Source: Phaeobacter porticola
GTDB lineage: Bacteria > Pseudomonadota > Alphaproteobacteria > Rhodobacterales > Rhodobacteraceae
Length of the DNA: 64,000 bases
Assembly: GCF_001888185.1 (NCBI RefSeq)
Contig: NZ_CP016364.1
Location: 1,612,001-1,676,000, forward strand
Reading direction: 5' to 3'
Part shown: positions 9,344 to 18,668 of the stretch, one piece after another
How the letters are laid out: each line of letters starts with the position of its first letter
How positions within the stretch are numbered: the stretch's first letter is position 1
Notes under the pieces: generated by a model
Seen by the model: only the letters and a program-made list of their open reading frames with translations
Database searches by the model: none
What the model was told of the DNA's origin: nothing
Translations under genes and position numbers: made by a program

Positions 9344-9384
9344 GGCATGCTCTCCTTATATTATATTTGTTGTTATTCTGGTTT

Positions 9385-10281
9385 CTATTCGATGTTCTGA
9401 ACCTGCTCGCGCATTTGGTCGATGACCGCTTTCAGCTCAAGCCCGACCGCGGTCAGGTCACTGTTTTGCGCCTTGGAGCAGAGCGTATTGGCCTCGCGGT
9501 TGAATTCCTGCATCAGGAAATCCAGCTTGCGCCCGACGGCGCCACCCTTGGTCAGCAGTTCACGCGCGGCCGCGACATGGGCGGTCAGCCGATCCAGTTC
9601 CTCGGTGACATCCGCTTTGACCGCCAGCAGGGCCAGTTCCTGTGCAAGCCGCGTTTCGTCCACGCCGTCACTGTTTTCCAGCACCCGCGCCAGGTTGCTG
9701 CGCAGGGTTGCGGCGACTTCCGGTTTGCGGGCCTCTGCGCGGCGTGCGGCTTCCTCCCGCAGGGTGTTGATCTGATCCAGCTGGTCCAGCAGAACAGCTT
9801 TCAATGCGGCGCCCTCATTTGCGCGCATATTAACAAAGTCGGACAGGATTGTGGCGAAATCGGTACTGAGGGCCGCCACGATGGGGGCAGGATCATCGCT
9901 GCCGCTGGCCTGCTCCAGCACACCCCGTTGTGCCAGAAGATCTGCCGCCGAGGTCTGTGCCAATATCACCCCCGCAGCTGCGGCCTGTCGTTCCACCTCG
10001 GCAACGGCTGTCAGTAGCGTTGCCAGCACGGGTTGGTTGATCTGAACGGCGGCGGCCACCTCTTCGCTGCGGCTGATCCTCAGGGTCATGGAGACATTGC
10101 CGCGCGACAGAGCCTTGCTTAATTGCCCGCGCAGGCAGCTTTCAAGCCCGTCCAGCCAGTCCGGGATGCGCAGACGCAGGTCCAGTCCCTTGGCATTCAC
10201 CGAGCGCAATTCGCACGACCAGCTATGTGCCCCGGTGCTGCCCTGCCCTGCGGCAAAGCCCGTCATTGAATAGATGGTCAT
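9385..10281 (-). CDS. yicC: YicC-family endoribonuclease-like protein
   Basis: The 298-residue protein has the YicC N-terminal hallmark MTIYSMTGFAAGQG, the conserved SVNAKGLDLRLRIPDWLDGLE segment and the C-terminal signature GGAVGRKLDFLMQEFNREANTLCSKAQN. YicC proteins act on RNA; in E. coli YicC is reported to affect RyhB degradation. It lies directly upstream of gmk on the same strand. No membrane segments or signal peptide are present. Confidence 0.94.
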   Translation of the reverse strand: MTIYSMTGFAAGQGSTGAHSWSCELRSVNAKGLDLRLRIPDWLDGLESCLRGQLSKALSRGNVSMTLRISRSEEVAAAVQINQPVLATLLTAVAEVERQAAAAGVILAQTSAADLLAQRGVLEQASGSDDPAPIVAALSTDFATILSDFVNMRANEGAALKAVLLDQLDQINTLREEAARRAEARKPEVAATLRSNLARVLENSDGVDETRLAQELALLAVKADVTEELDRLTAHVAAARELLTKGGAVGRKLDFLMQEFNREANTLCSKAQNSDLTAVGLELKAVIDQMREQVQNIE

Positions 10282-10526
10282 TGTCTGCTGCCTCCTCGGG
10301 CGCCCAAGGCGCTGTTTCGCCTCGCCACAGGTTTACAAACGGCCAGCGGACAAGTCCATAAGTGCGCGGACCTATCCTAAAGTGTTAACCATTGATTAAA
10401 GAAATAGTCCAAAATTGAATAAGATTGTGGCATGTTAACTTCAGGATAACCAATTCGGCATTAATCGTTAGGCAGCCAACTAAAGCTTGGCGCATGACCC
10501 AGCCGGATCCAGCGAGGATGACAGCG

Positions 10527-11372
10527 ATGTTTTTTGGCGGCCGCAAAGATAACGATCAGACCAAAGGTCAAACCAAAGTGGTTGCGATAGACCGGTTCCG
10601 TGCCGCAGGCTCGCTGTCACCGATGCGTCAGGCAGAGGCCTATTGGACCGCTCTGCGCCGTGGCGACGATATCCCCAGCCGGTCGCAAATTGATCCGCGC
10701 GGTTTGGAAAATATCCTGCCCCAGACCTTTATTCTGGAACGGATCGCCCCTGGTATCGCCCGTTTCCGTCTGGCCGGTCAAAAGGTCAACGAAATGGCCG
10801 GTATGGAAGTGCGCGGCATGCCAATCACCGCCTTCTTCACCCCGGCGGCCCGCAAACAGGTCAGCGCCGCTCTGGAAACCATGTTCGATACGCCTGCCAT
10901 CATCGAATTGACCTTGCAGACCGAGAACAACCGCCTGCGGGGCGCACGAGAGGCACGGATGTTGCTGATGCCTCTGCGCAGTGATCTGGGGGATGTGAGC
11001 CGCGCGCTGGGTGTGTTCATCTCTGAGGGCAATCCAACAGGCGTGTCGCAGCGGTTTTCGGTCATCGAAACTCAAATCCGTCAGGTCAGCCAAAAGGGCG
11101 ATGCGCCGTTCAAAGCAAAGCCCCGCGATTCTGAGGTTGCGACCGCCACCCCTGCGACCCCCAAGCCTGCAGCCAAGGATATCAATGCGCCGAACCCCGG
11201 TTTTGCCGAGACCCAGGCTCGTTTTGAGCGCGAGCCGACGGTGATGACCGAAGCCCGCGCCCTGATTGAGCGCAGCCGTCGGATGTCAGCAGAGGCGCCT
11301 GTGAAAGATACGGTAGAACCGGCACCCGCCAAACCCGGCAGCCATCTGCGTCTGGTGATTAATCGGGACTGA
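10527..11372 (+). CDS. PAS_5-type domain protein, function unknown
   Basis: The product is about 281 residues if translation starts at MFFGGRKDN (10527), which has GAGGA 8-12 bases upstream; ATGs at 10494 and 10518 are in frame and cannot be excluded. Residues about 25-160 (MRQAEAYWTALRRGDDIPSR, ILPQTFILERI, FRLAGQKVNEMAGMEVRGMP) match the PAS_5-like domain common in alphaproteobacterial sensory proteins with no output domain. The C-terminal 110 residues are low-complexity, Ala/Pro/Lys-rich and probably disordered. The gene stands alone and ends just before a strong terminator. The partner is unknown. Confidence 0.8.
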   Translation: MFFGGRKDNDQTKGQTKVVAIDRFRAAGSLSPMRQAEAYWTALRRGDDIPSRSQIDPRGLENILPQTFILERIAPGIARFRLAGQKVNEMAGMEVRGMPITAFFTPAARKQVSAALETMFDTPAIIELTLQTENNRLRGAREARMLLMPLRSDLGDVSRALGVFISEGNPTGVSQRFSVIETQIRQVSQKGDAPFKAKPRDSEVATATPATPKPAAKDINAPNPGFAETQARFEREPTVMTEARALIERSRRMSAEAPVKDTVEPAPAKPGSHLRLVINRD

Positions 11373-11435
11373 TCACCCGGACGTAGACACGATAAGAGTT
11401 TCTTTCGCGCTACTGGACATAGCTAGAAAGTATAC

Positions 11436-11463
11436 GCCCCGTGACAGAACGTCCGGGGCGTTT
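11436..11463 (+). terminator. Terminator after the PAS_5 gene
   Basis: Stem ACGCCCCG/CGGGGCGT with a 12-base loop lies 63 bases after the upstream stop codon and is followed by TTTCCCTATTT. The weak T-run means termination efficiency is uncertain. Confidence 0.6.
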
Positions 11464-11537
11464 CCCTATTTGCAAATCGGCTCTCTTATTAAACCGAAAA
11501 TGCCTTTAGAGTCGGCCTTTAGTGTATTGAAGTTAAA

Positions 11538-11575
11538 GATAAACCCTCGCACCGGACAGAATGCGAGGGTTTATC
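11538..11575 (-). terminator. Terminator downstream of the DAHP synthase gene
   Basis: A perfect 14-base-pair inverted repeat (GATAAACCCTCGCA and its complement) surrounds a 10-base loop, 40 bases beyond the stop codon of the minus-strand aro gene. The AT-rich outer arms make it potentially bidirectional, serving the plus-strand PAS_5 gene as well. Confidence 0.75.
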
Positions 11576-11615
11576 TATTGAACATAGGCAGGCCGCAGCG
11601 TTGGCCGGTTGTTTA

Positions 11616-12986
11616 TCAGCCGGCCTGACGCTCAGACGTACGCGCCCGCAGCTGCGACACTTCTTCTGCCACAAGGAAGGCCAGCTCCAGCGATTGGCTG
11701 GCGTTCAGACGCGGATCGCAGGCCGTGTGATAGCGATCGCTCAGATCCTCGTCTGTAACCGCACGCACGCCGCCGGTGCATTCAGTCACATCCTGACCGG
11801 TCATCTCAAAATGCACACCACCGGGGATAGTGCCTTCTGCGGTATGGGTCGCAAAGAAGTCGCGAACTTCGCGCAGAACGCTCTCAAAGGGGCGTGTTTT
11901 ATAGCCGGTCGATGATTTGATGGTGTTGCCGTGCATCGGATCGCAGACCCAAGTCACCTTGGCCCCCTCTTCCTTCACGGCTTTGATCAGGCGTGGCAGA
12001 TGTTCGCCGGCCTTGCCCGCACCAAACCGCGCGATCAGGGTCAGGCGGCCCTCTTCGTTTTCCGGATTCAGCTTGGCCATCAGCACCTTTAGGTCGTCGG
12101 CGGTGGTGGTCGGACCACATTTCAAACCAATAGGGTTCTGAACGCCGCTACAGAATTCGACATGCGCACCGTCAGGTTGGCGGGTACGGTCACCGATCCA
12201 CAGCATGTGGCCAGAGCCGGCCAGCCATTTACCAGAGGTCGAATCAAGACGGGTCAACGCCTCTTCATATTCCAGCAACAGACCCTCATGGCTGGTATAA
12301 AACTCCACCGATTGCAGTGTATGCGCAGTGTCGTTGTTGATACCGGCGGCTTTCATAAAGTCGAGCGTATCGGTGATCCGCTTGGCCATCTCGCGGTAGC
12401 TCTCGGCCTTTTCACCCTCGGTAAAGCCCAAAGTCCAGGCGTGCACCTGGTTCACGTCGGCATAACCGCCAGTCGAAAAGGCGCGGATCAGGTTCAGTGT
12501 TGCCGCAGCCTGGGTGTAGGCCTGAAGCATCCGCTTGGGGTCAGGGGTCCGCGAGGCTTCGGTAAAGGCCAGATCGTTGATGATGTCGCCACGGTAGCTG
12601 GGCAGTTCCACACCGTTGACGGTTTCGGTGGGCGCGCTGCGCGGCTTGGCAAATTGGCCCGCCATGCGGCCCACTTTGATCACCGGCACCTTTGCACCAT
12701 AGGTCAGGACCATCGCCATCTGCAGCATCACCTTAAAGGTGTCACGGATTGCGTCGGCGCTGAACTGGTCAAAACTCTCGGCGCAGTCGCCGCCTTGCAG
12801 CAGGAACGCTTCACCACGGCCAGCGGCCCCGAGGTGTTGTTTCAAACGTCGTGCTTCACCGGCAAAAACCAAGGGCGGATATTTTGACAGCTGAGATTCA
12901 ACAGCCGACAGCGCGTCGGCGTTGGTATACTCTGGCATCTGTACCCGCGGTTTTTGGCGCCAGGTTGATTTTTGCCACTCACTCAT
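11616..12986 (-). CDS. Class II 3-deoxy-7-phosphoheptulonate (DAHP) synthase
   Basis: The 456-residue protein is a class II (plant/AroA-II type) DAHP synthase. It carries [12 protein letters not shown] near the N-terminus, [12 protein letters not shown] (metal Cys), [50 protein letters not shown] and [18 protein letters not shown]. It condenses PEP with erythrose-4-phosphate, the first step of the shikimate pathway. It is a single-gene unit with its own downstream terminator. No ACT or chorismate mutase domain is attached. Confidence 0.97.
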   Translation of the reverse strand: MSEWQKSTWRQKPRVQMPEYTNADALSAVESQLSKYPPLVFAGEARRLKQHLGAAGRGEAFLLQGGDCAESFDQFSADAIRDTFKVMLQMAMVLTYGAKVPVIKVGRMAGQFAKPRSAPTETVNGVELPSYRGDIINDLAFTEASRTPDPKRMLQAYTQAAATLNLIRAFSTGGYADVNQVHAWTLGFTEGEKAESYREMAKRITDTLDFMKAAGINNDTAHTLQSVEFYTSHEGLLLEYEEALTRLDSTSGKWLAGSGHMLWIGDRTRQPDGAHVEFCSGVQNPIGLKCGPTTTADDLKVLMAKLNPENEEGRLTLIARFGAGKAGEHLPRLIKAVKEEGAKVTWVCDPMHGNTIKSSTGYKTRPFESVLREVRDFFATHTAEGTIPGGVHFEMTGQDVTECTGGVRAVTDEDLSDRYHTACDPRLNASQSLELAFLVAEEVSQLRARTSERQAG

Positions 12987-13166
12987 AGCTGTGTCTCCGC
13001 ATAAGAGGTCTTAGGTTAACGAGCGCTATCTATACGAAATCACACCGGTGCTGACCAGTTTAGATTTGCAAAGTCTTGACGACACGGCAAAGCTATGAAC
13101 ACGGTGCCCGAATTTCGCAAATTCCGGCTTTGCGAGGAGTTGAATTCAGTGACAAGGACGCTGGCC

Positions 13167-14171
13167 ATGCGGACGCAAAGCAAGCCAACAATAAGCCCGG
13201 CCTCAGGCCCCCAGATCAAATGCTATGCCTTTGTGCTATTGGACAATTTTTCGATGTTGTCTTTTGCATCCGCGCTAGAGTGCCTACGCATCGCAAACCG
13301 CATGATTGGTCGCGAGGCATATAGCTGGAGATTGTTGGCCGAAGGCGGCAGCACGGTGAGTTGTTCAGCCGGTACGTTGTTTCAGGTTGATGAAGATCTG
13401 ATTGAGCTGCAACGCGATGACACAATTCTGTTATGTGCAGGCATCGCCGTACAGGAAGCGACAACCAAAAAACTGATGTCGTGGCTACGGCGTGAGGCGC
13501 GCAAGGGGCTGAAGATAGGCGGACTGTGCACCGCTTCCTACACATTGGCGCGCGCGGGCCTGCTGGATGGCAAACGCGCGACCATTCACTGGGAAAATGC
13601 CGATAGTTTCAGCGAAGAATTTGACGAAGTTGAACTGACAAAATCGGTTTTTGTCATTGATGGCAATCGGATGTCGACGGCAGGTGGTACCGCCTCTATC
13701 GACCTGATGCTGAAATTGATTGCCAGCGATCACGGCGAGGATATCGCAAACTCGGTCGCGGATCAGCTGATCTATTCATCGATTCGCACCGACCAGGATA
13801 CCCAGCGTTTGTCGATCCCAACGCGGATTGGTGTGCGCCACCCGAAACTGTCTATGGTCATTCAGATGATGGAGGCCAATATTGAAGAGCCGATCAGCCC
13901 GTCTGTTCTTGCTCAGAATGTCGGCATGTCCACCCGTCAGCTAGAGCGCCTATTTCGCCGGTATCTGAACCGATCACCCAAGCGGTACTATATGGAACTG
14001 CGCCTGCAAAAAGCGCGTAACCTGTTGATGCAGACGGATATGAGCGTGATCAATGTGGCGCTTGCTTGCGGTTTTGCATCGCCGTCGCATTTCTCCAAAT
14101 GCTACAGGGCCCATTACGACACCACACCCTATCGCGAACGTGGCAGTAAATCGACTCCTCCCGCGGGGTAG
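13167..14171 (+). CDS. GlxA-family transcriptional regulator (DJ-1/PfpI plus AraC)
   Basis: The product is about 334 residues from the ATG at 13167, which has AAGGA 8 bases upstream; an ATG at 13095 lacks a ribosome site. Residues about 18-185 form a DJ-1/PfpI-like domain (YAFVLLDNFSMLSFASALECLRIAN, IGGLCTASYTLARAGLLDGKRATIHW, FVIDGNRMSTAGGTASIDLML). The last 100 residues are an AraC DNA-binding domain with two helix-turn-helix motifs (SPSVLAQNVGMSTRQLERLF; VINVALACGFASPSHFSKCYR). Related proteins control choline, carnitine or arginine use. No target operon is adjacent, so the ligand is unknown. Confidence 0.9.
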   Translation: MRTQSKPTISPASGPQIKCYAFVLLDNFSMLSFASALECLRIANRMIGREAYSWRLLAEGGSTVSCSAGTLFQVDEDLIELQRDDTILLCAGIAVQEATTKKLMSWLRREARKGLKIGGLCTASYTLARAGLLDGKRATIHWENADSFSEEFDEVELTKSVFVIDGNRMSTAGGTASIDLMLKLIASDHGEDIANSVADQLIYSSIRTDQDTQRLSIPTRIGVRHPKLSMVIQMMEANIEEPISPSVLAQNVGMSTRQLERLFRRYLNRSPKRYYMELRLQKARNLLMQTDMSVINVALACGFASPSHFSKCYRAHYDTTPYRERGSKSTPPAG

Positions 14172-14202
14172 GACACAACAGGGGCGCAGTAGGCCGGTCA
14201 CA

Positions 14203-15414
14203 TTAGCGCGAGAGCCGGTAGAGCGCCCCATCTGTTTCAGAGGCAAACCAGACGCTGCCATCCGGTGCTTCGTGCAGATCGCGGATACGGCCGGTCTGAT
14301 CGCTCTTTAACTGCTCCACCTCGGTCAAATCACTGCCAGAAAGCCTTGAAATATAGTCGAATTTAAGAGAGCCAATAAGGAGGTCACCCTGCCATTCCGG
14401 CCACATTTTTCCGGAGTATATCAACAGATTGGACGGGGCGATCGAGGGATCCCAATGGTAATGCGGTTGTTCCAGCCCTGCCTTTTCCGTCCCCTCGCCA
14501 ATCTTCAGCCCAGAATAGTGTCGCCCGTATGAGATGATCGGCCAGCCATAATTGGCGCCCCTTTTGATCAGGTTGACCTCATCTCCACCACGTGCGCCAT
14601 GTTCTGCTGACCAGAGATTACCATCGCGCCCAAAGGCCAATCCCTGCGGGTTTCTGTGACCGTAGGACCAGATCAGCGGTTGCGCGCCTTTTTGACGGAA
14701 AAACGGATTGTCTCGCGGGACGGAGCCATCTGGATTCATCCGCAGGATACTGCCGTTATGTGAGGCCAGCGATTGCGCCGAGGGCCGGTCGCCCCGATCC
14801 CCAAGGCTGACAAAGATACGGCCATTCGGTCCTTCTGCAAGGCGGGCACCAAAATGACGACCACTGGTCGTCGCTGGGGCGGCTACAAAAATATCCCGAA
14901 GCCCTTGCAACACAGTGTTGCGTCGCGACAGCTGGGCGACGGCTACCGCTGTCGCGGATCCTCGCCCGACCTGCTTGACGTAAGACAGGTAAACGCGTCG
15001 GGTCTTTGCAAAGTCGCGTGTGACCATCACATCAAGCAAGCCACCCTGCCCGTTCTCTGCCACCTTTGGAGCGCCCTTGATCTTCAAGAGCTGCTCGGCG
15101 TGCAGCAAGAGAAGATCGCCGCTCCGCTGGCTGATCACCACAGATCCGTCAGGCAGAAAGTCAAAGCCCCAGGGAATATCCAACCCATCAACCATCTGTT
15201 CAACCCGCAACGTCCCCTGACTGCTGGTTAGGGATTGGGCTGGGCTGACCTCTGCCGATGCAACCAGTGCGCAGACACCACCGCCAAGCACGATCGCTAC
15301 GGTCTCCAGGCAATTCCGTGGGCTATGAAGTCGCCACAGAGGAAATGCCCTGGAGCGTGGTGCAAAAACTGCGCAACAGATTTGGAATAACCGAATAGCG
15401 GATCCTGTCATCAT
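14203..15414 (-). CDS. PQQ-dependent sugar dehydrogenase (soluble aldose dehydrogenase type)
   Basis: From the ATG at 15414 (GAGGG 6 bases upstream) the product is about 403 residues with an N-terminal hydrophobic export segment ending near AEVSPAQS. The beta-propeller follows, with the family phrases LDIPWGFDFLPDGSVVISQRSG, GGLLDVMVTRDF, GRHFGARLAEGPNGRIFVSLGDRGDR, WSYGHRNPQGLAF, WSAEHGARGGDEVNLI and ANYGWP. This is the GSDH/YliI family, which oxidises aldoses in the periplasm using PQQ. No pqq biosynthesis genes are present here. The gene converges on the GlxA-family regulator. Confidence 0.92.
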   Translation of the reverse strand: MMTGSAIRLFQICCAVFAPRSRAFPLWRLHSPRNCLETVAIVLGGGVCALVASAEVSPAQSLTSSQGTLRVEQMVDGLDIPWGFDFLPDGSVVISQRSGDLLLLHAEQLLKIKGAPKVAENGQGGLLDVMVTRDFAKTRRVYLSYVKQVGRGSATAVAVAQLSRRNTVLQGLRDIFVAAPATTSGRHFGARLAEGPNGRIFVSLGDRGDRPSAQSLASHNGSILRMNPDGSVPRDNPFFRQKGAQPLIWSYGHRNPQGLAFGRDGNLWSAEHGARGGDEVNLIKRGANYGWPIISYGRHYSGLKIGEGTEKAGLEQPHYHWDPSIAPSNLLIYSGKMWPEWQGDLLIGSLKFDYISRLSGSDLTEVEQLKSDQTGRIRDLHEAPDGSVWFASETDGALYRLSR

Positions 15415-15611
15415 GGCTTTCCCTCTCGTTATCAACACCGGCATACAATTGCCCTATGGGGCCTCCGCGGCTTGGTAAGATATTAGCATCATATTGCAAT
15501 TTTCCCAATTTGGTGTCGCAGTTCACTGGCAAACGACATTAGTCTTGGCACTTGCGACGCCATAAAAATATGGAAGCATCGCGTATTGGGGCGCAGTAAA
15601 AGCCTTTGTTC

Positions 15612-15650
15612 CGTGATCCGCGCACCGGGCATCGGTTGGGGCGGATCACG
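15612..15650. promoter_or_regulatory. Long inverted repeat upstream of the amino-acid importer operon
   Basis: Perfect 10-base arms CGTGATCCGC (15612-15621) and GCGGATCACG (15641-15650) enclose an inner ACCG/CGGT pair with a GGCAT loop. It lies 107 bases before the binding-protein start. No T-run follows on either strand, so it is not a terminator. It could be an operator or a 5' leader structure. No regulator gene is next to it. Confidence 0.55.
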
Positions 15651-15756
15651 ACCAAAAAACCTACCAAATGTTGGCGCTAGAGGACTTCCCTTTTTTGACG
15701 TGCTTGCCTAGGGTCCGATTTGAACAAATATGTTCCAACAAATGGGAGTTTCAAAA

Positions 15757-16950
15757 ATGAAAAAACTGATGATGGCCACAGCGGCCGCCGCCCTGACTGC
15801 TGGCACTGCATTTGCGGGTGGCCACGCCAAGGAAGTGAAGCTGGGTGTGCTTCTCGGGTTTACCGGCCCGATTGAATCGCTGGCCCCTGCCATGGGTGCG
15901 GGCGCCGAACTGGCGATGGAAGAGGTCACCAAATCCGGCAAGCTGCTTGACTCCGCCACTGTCACCCCTGTGCGCGCGGACACCGGCTGCATCGACAATG
16001 GTCTGTCCACCGCGAATGGCGAAAAACTGATCGCTGACGGCGTGAACGGCATCATCGGCGGTGACTGCTCCGGTGTGACCGGCGCGATCCTGCAGAACGT
16101 TGCCATTCCGAACGGCATGGTGATGATCTCGCCCTCCGCCACCTCGCCGGGCCTGTCCTCGATGGAAGACAATGACCTGTTCTTCCGCACATCGCCGTCT
16201 GACGCCCGCGAAGGCCAGGTCATGGCAGAAGTGCTGAAAGAGCGTGGCATCAACTCCATCGCGCTGACCTACACCAACAACGACTACGGCAAGGGTCTGG
16301 CCGACGCGATCAAATCGTCCTTTGAGGAAGTTGGCGGCGAAGTCACCATCGTGACTGCGCATGAGGATGGCAAAGGCGACTATTCTGCAGAAGTTGCAGC
16401 GCTGGCATCCGCCGGTGGCGATATTCTGGTTGTGGCCGGCTATCTGGACCAGGGCGGTCTGGGCATCATTCAGGCCTCGCTCGACTCCGGCGCGTATGAC
16501 ACCTTCGGTCTGCCCGGCGGTATGATCGGTGACTCCCTGCCCAAGAACATCGGGTCGGACCTTGATGGCTCCTTCGGTCAGATCGCAGGCTCCGACAGCG
16601 AAGGCGCTGCCATCTATGCTGAATTGGCAAAAGCCGCAGGTTTTGACGGCACCTCCGCCTATTCGCCGGAAAGCTATGACGCGGCGGCACTCTTCATGCT
16701 GGCCATGCAGGCCGCGAACTCCAAAGATCCGGCCGACTATGGCTCCAAGATCCTTGAAGTGGCGAACGCACCGGGTGAGAAAATCAACCCCGGTGAGCTG
16801 GGCAAGGCGCTTGAGATCCTCGCGAACGGTGGCGACATCGACTATGAAGGTGCCACCGGCGTGGAGCTGATCGGCCCCGGTGAGAGCGCAGGCTCCTATC
16901 GTGAGATCGAAGTCAAGGACGGTGCCAACGCAACCGTGAAATTCCGCTGA
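15757..16950 (+). CDS. Branched-chain-amino-acid-type ABC transporter substrate-binding protein
   Basis: The product is about 397 residues from MKKLMMATAAAALTAGTAFA (signal peptide), with GGGAG 9 bases before the ATG at 15757. The mature part is a LivK/Peripla_BP_6 protein (KLGVLLGFTGPIESLAPAMGAGAELAMEEV, IIGGDCSGVTGAILQNVAIPNGMVMISPSATSPGLS, TYTNNDYGKGLADAIKSSFEEVGG). It binds a small solute, probably a hydrophobic or polar amino acid, in the periplasm. It is first in an operon with two ATPases and two permeases and is separated from them by a GC-rich hairpin. Confidence 0.93.
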   Translation: MKKLMMATAAAALTAGTAFAGGHAKEVKLGVLLGFTGPIESLAPAMGAGAELAMEEVTKSGKLLDSATVTPVRADTGCIDNGLSTANGEKLIADGVNGIIGGDCSGVTGAILQNVAIPNGMVMISPSATSPGLSSMEDNDLFFRTSPSDAREGQVMAEVLKERGINSIALTYTNNDYGKGLADAIKSSFEEVGGEVTIVTAHEDGKGDYSAEVAALASAGGDILVVAGYLDQGGLGIIQASLDSGAYDTFGLPGGMIGDSLPKNIGSDLDGSFGQIAGSDSEGAAIYAELAKAAGFDGTSAYSPESYDAAALFMLAMQAANSKDPADYGSKILEVANAPGEKINPGELGKALEILANGGDIDYEGATGVELIGPGESAGSYREIEVKDGANATVKFR

Positions 16951-16980
16951 TCCCTTAATACCGGATCAAACCAAGATGAT

Positions 16981-17003
16981 CAGCCCGGGTTCTGCCCGGG
17001 CTG
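16981..17003 (+). terminator. Attenuating hairpin after the binding-protein gene
   Basis: CAGCCCGGG and its perfect complement form a 9-base-pair stem with a 5-base loop, 30 bases after the stop codon and 46 bases before the next gene. It has no T-run, so partial attenuation or 3'-end protection is more likely than full termination. Confidence 0.65.
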
Positions 17004-17049
17004 TTCCAAATTCAAAAGCCGTCAAAAAGACGGTGGGGGATGAAATGAC

Positions 17050-17838
17050 ATGATCGTCGTCGAGGACTTGCACAAGCACTTCGGCGGGTTCCACGCGGTT
17101 GATGGCGCATCGCTGGAAATCGCTAAGGGCTCCATAACCGGTTTGATCGGGCCAAACGGCGCGGGAAAGACCACTCTTTTCAACGTAATTGCGGGCGTTC
17201 TGCCCCCTACCTCGGGGCGGGTAACCATGGATGGTGAGGATATCACCGGACTGCCGCCGCATGAGTTGTTTCACAAGGGATTGCTGCGCACCTTCCAGAT
17301 CGCGCATGAATTTGCGTCGATGACTTGCCGCGAAAACCTGATGATGGTTCCGGGAAGCCAATCGGGCGAAAGCCTGTGGAACACTTGGTTCGGGCGCAAA
17401 CGCATCGCTGATGAGGAGCGCGCGCTGCGGGCCAAGGCCGATGAGGTGCTGGAGTTCCTGACCATCAGCCATATCGCAGATCTGAAGGCCGGACAGGTTT
17501 CTGGCGGCCAGAAGAAGCTGCTGGAGCTGGGCCGTACCATGATGGTGGACGCGAAAATCGTCTTTCTGGATGAGGTCGGCGCCGGTGTGAACCGCACCCT
17601 GCTTTATACCATCGCTGACGCCATCAAGCGCCTCAACGAGGAGCGCGGATATACCTTCGTCGTGATCGAACACGACATGGAATTCATTGACCGACTCTGC
17701 GATCCGGTGATCTGCATGGCCGAAGGCAAGAAGCTGGCGCAAGGCACATTGGACGAGATCAAGGCCAATGAACAAGTGATCGAAGCCTATCTGGGCACCG
17801 GTTTGAAAAACAAAGATAAACTGGAGGTGGGCGCATGA
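17050..17838 (+). CDS. LivG-type ABC transporter ATP-binding protein
   Basis: The 262-residue ATPase has Walker A GPNGAGKT (34-41), the LivG-specific inserted helical region (about 90-135), signature VSGGQKKLLELGR (150-162) and Walker B IVFLDEVGAGVN. The usual LDEP is LDEV here (Val at 176), an uncommon change just after the catalytic Glu. The C-terminal LivG/BPD extension (EVIEAYLGTG) is present. It energises the LivHM-type permease pair together with the next gene, whose start overlaps this stop by 4 bases. Confidence 0.92.
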   Translation: MIVVEDLHKHFGGFHAVDGASLEIAKGSITGLIGPNGAGKTTLFNVIAGVLPPTSGRVTMDGEDITGLPPHELFHKGLLRTFQIAHEFASMTCRENLMMVPGSQSGESLWNTWFGRKRIADEERALRAKADEVLEFLTISHIADLKAGQVSGGQKKLLELGRTMMVDAKIVFLDEVGAGVNRTLLYTIADAIKRLNEERGYTFVVIEHDMEFIDRLCDPVICMAEGKKLAQGTLDEIKANEQVIEAYLGTGLKNKDKLEVGA

Positions 17839-18665
17839 GTGACAACCCCTACCAGAATGATCACGGCAATCGCGATGCCTCGATCACCAATGCCCATGGA
17901 GCTGGGACGATGCAACCGGCGCATAACAAAAGTGGGCCAACAACGAAGGTCGATGGCGGACCGTTCCTAATTGGCGACACCATGACCGGCGGCTACGGCA
18001 AGGGTCCCGATATTCTGCACGATTGCACGATTGCGGTCGACAAGGGCGAGATTGCGGTGATCGTCGGTCCTAACGGTGCCGGTAAATCGACCGCGATGAA
18101 AGCGGTGTTTGGCATGCTGGATGTGCGGTCTGGTGCTGTCCGTCTGGACGGTGAAGATATCACCCAGCTTACCCCGCAGGACCGGGTGATCAAGGGCATG
18201 GGATTTGTCCCCCAGACCAGCAATATCTTCACCTCGATGACGGTGGAAGAGAACCTGGAAATGGGCGCCTTCATCCGCACCGATGATTTCTCTGACACGA
18301 TGGAGCAGGTCTATGAGCTGTTTCCGATCCTGCGTGAGAAACGCAACCAGCCGGCTGGTGAGCTGTCCGGCGGGCAGCGCCAACAGGTGGCCGTGGGCCG
18401 CGCGCTGATGACCAAGCCGAAGGTGCTGATGCTGGATGAGCCCACAGCGGGTGTCTCGCCCATCGTCATGGATGAACTGTTTGACCGCGTCATTGAGGTC
18501 GCTCGTACCGGGCTGCCGATCCTGATGGTCGAACAAAACGCCAAACAAGCGCTCGAGATCGCGGACAAAGGCTATGTGCTGGTGCAGGGGCGCAATGCCT
18601 ATACCGGCACCGGTCAGGAACTGCTCGCCGATCCCGAAGTACGCAAATCTTTCCTAGGGGGCTAA
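17835..18665 (+). CDS. LivF-type ABC transporter ATP-binding protein with N-terminal extension
   Basis: The 276-residue ATPase has Walker A GPNGAGKS (78-85), signature ELSGGQRQQVAVGRAL, Walker B VLMLDEPTAGVSP and the switch His region replaced by the LivF phrase LMVEQNAKQAL. The first 40 residues (SDNPYQNDHGNRDAS and onward) are hydrophilic, probably disordered and absent from standard LivF. The start is well supported by GGAGGTGGGCGC before the ATG and the 4-base overlap with the upstream gene. It works as a heterodimer with the LivG-type subunit. Confidence 0.92.
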   Translation: MSDNPYQNDHGNRDASITNAHGAGTMQPAHNKSGPTTKVDGGPFLIGDTMTGGYGKGPDILHDCTIAVDKGEIAVIVGPNGAGKSTAMKAVFGMLDVRSGAVRLDGEDITQLTPQDRVIKGMGFVPQTSNIFTSMTVEENLEMGAFIRTDDFSDTMEQVYELFPILREKRNQPAGELSGGQRQQVAVGRALMTKPKVLMLDEPTAGVSPIVMDELFDRVIEVARTGLPILMVEQNAKQALEIADKGYVLVQGRNAYTGTGQELLADPEVRKSFLGG

Positions 18666-18668
18666 GAG

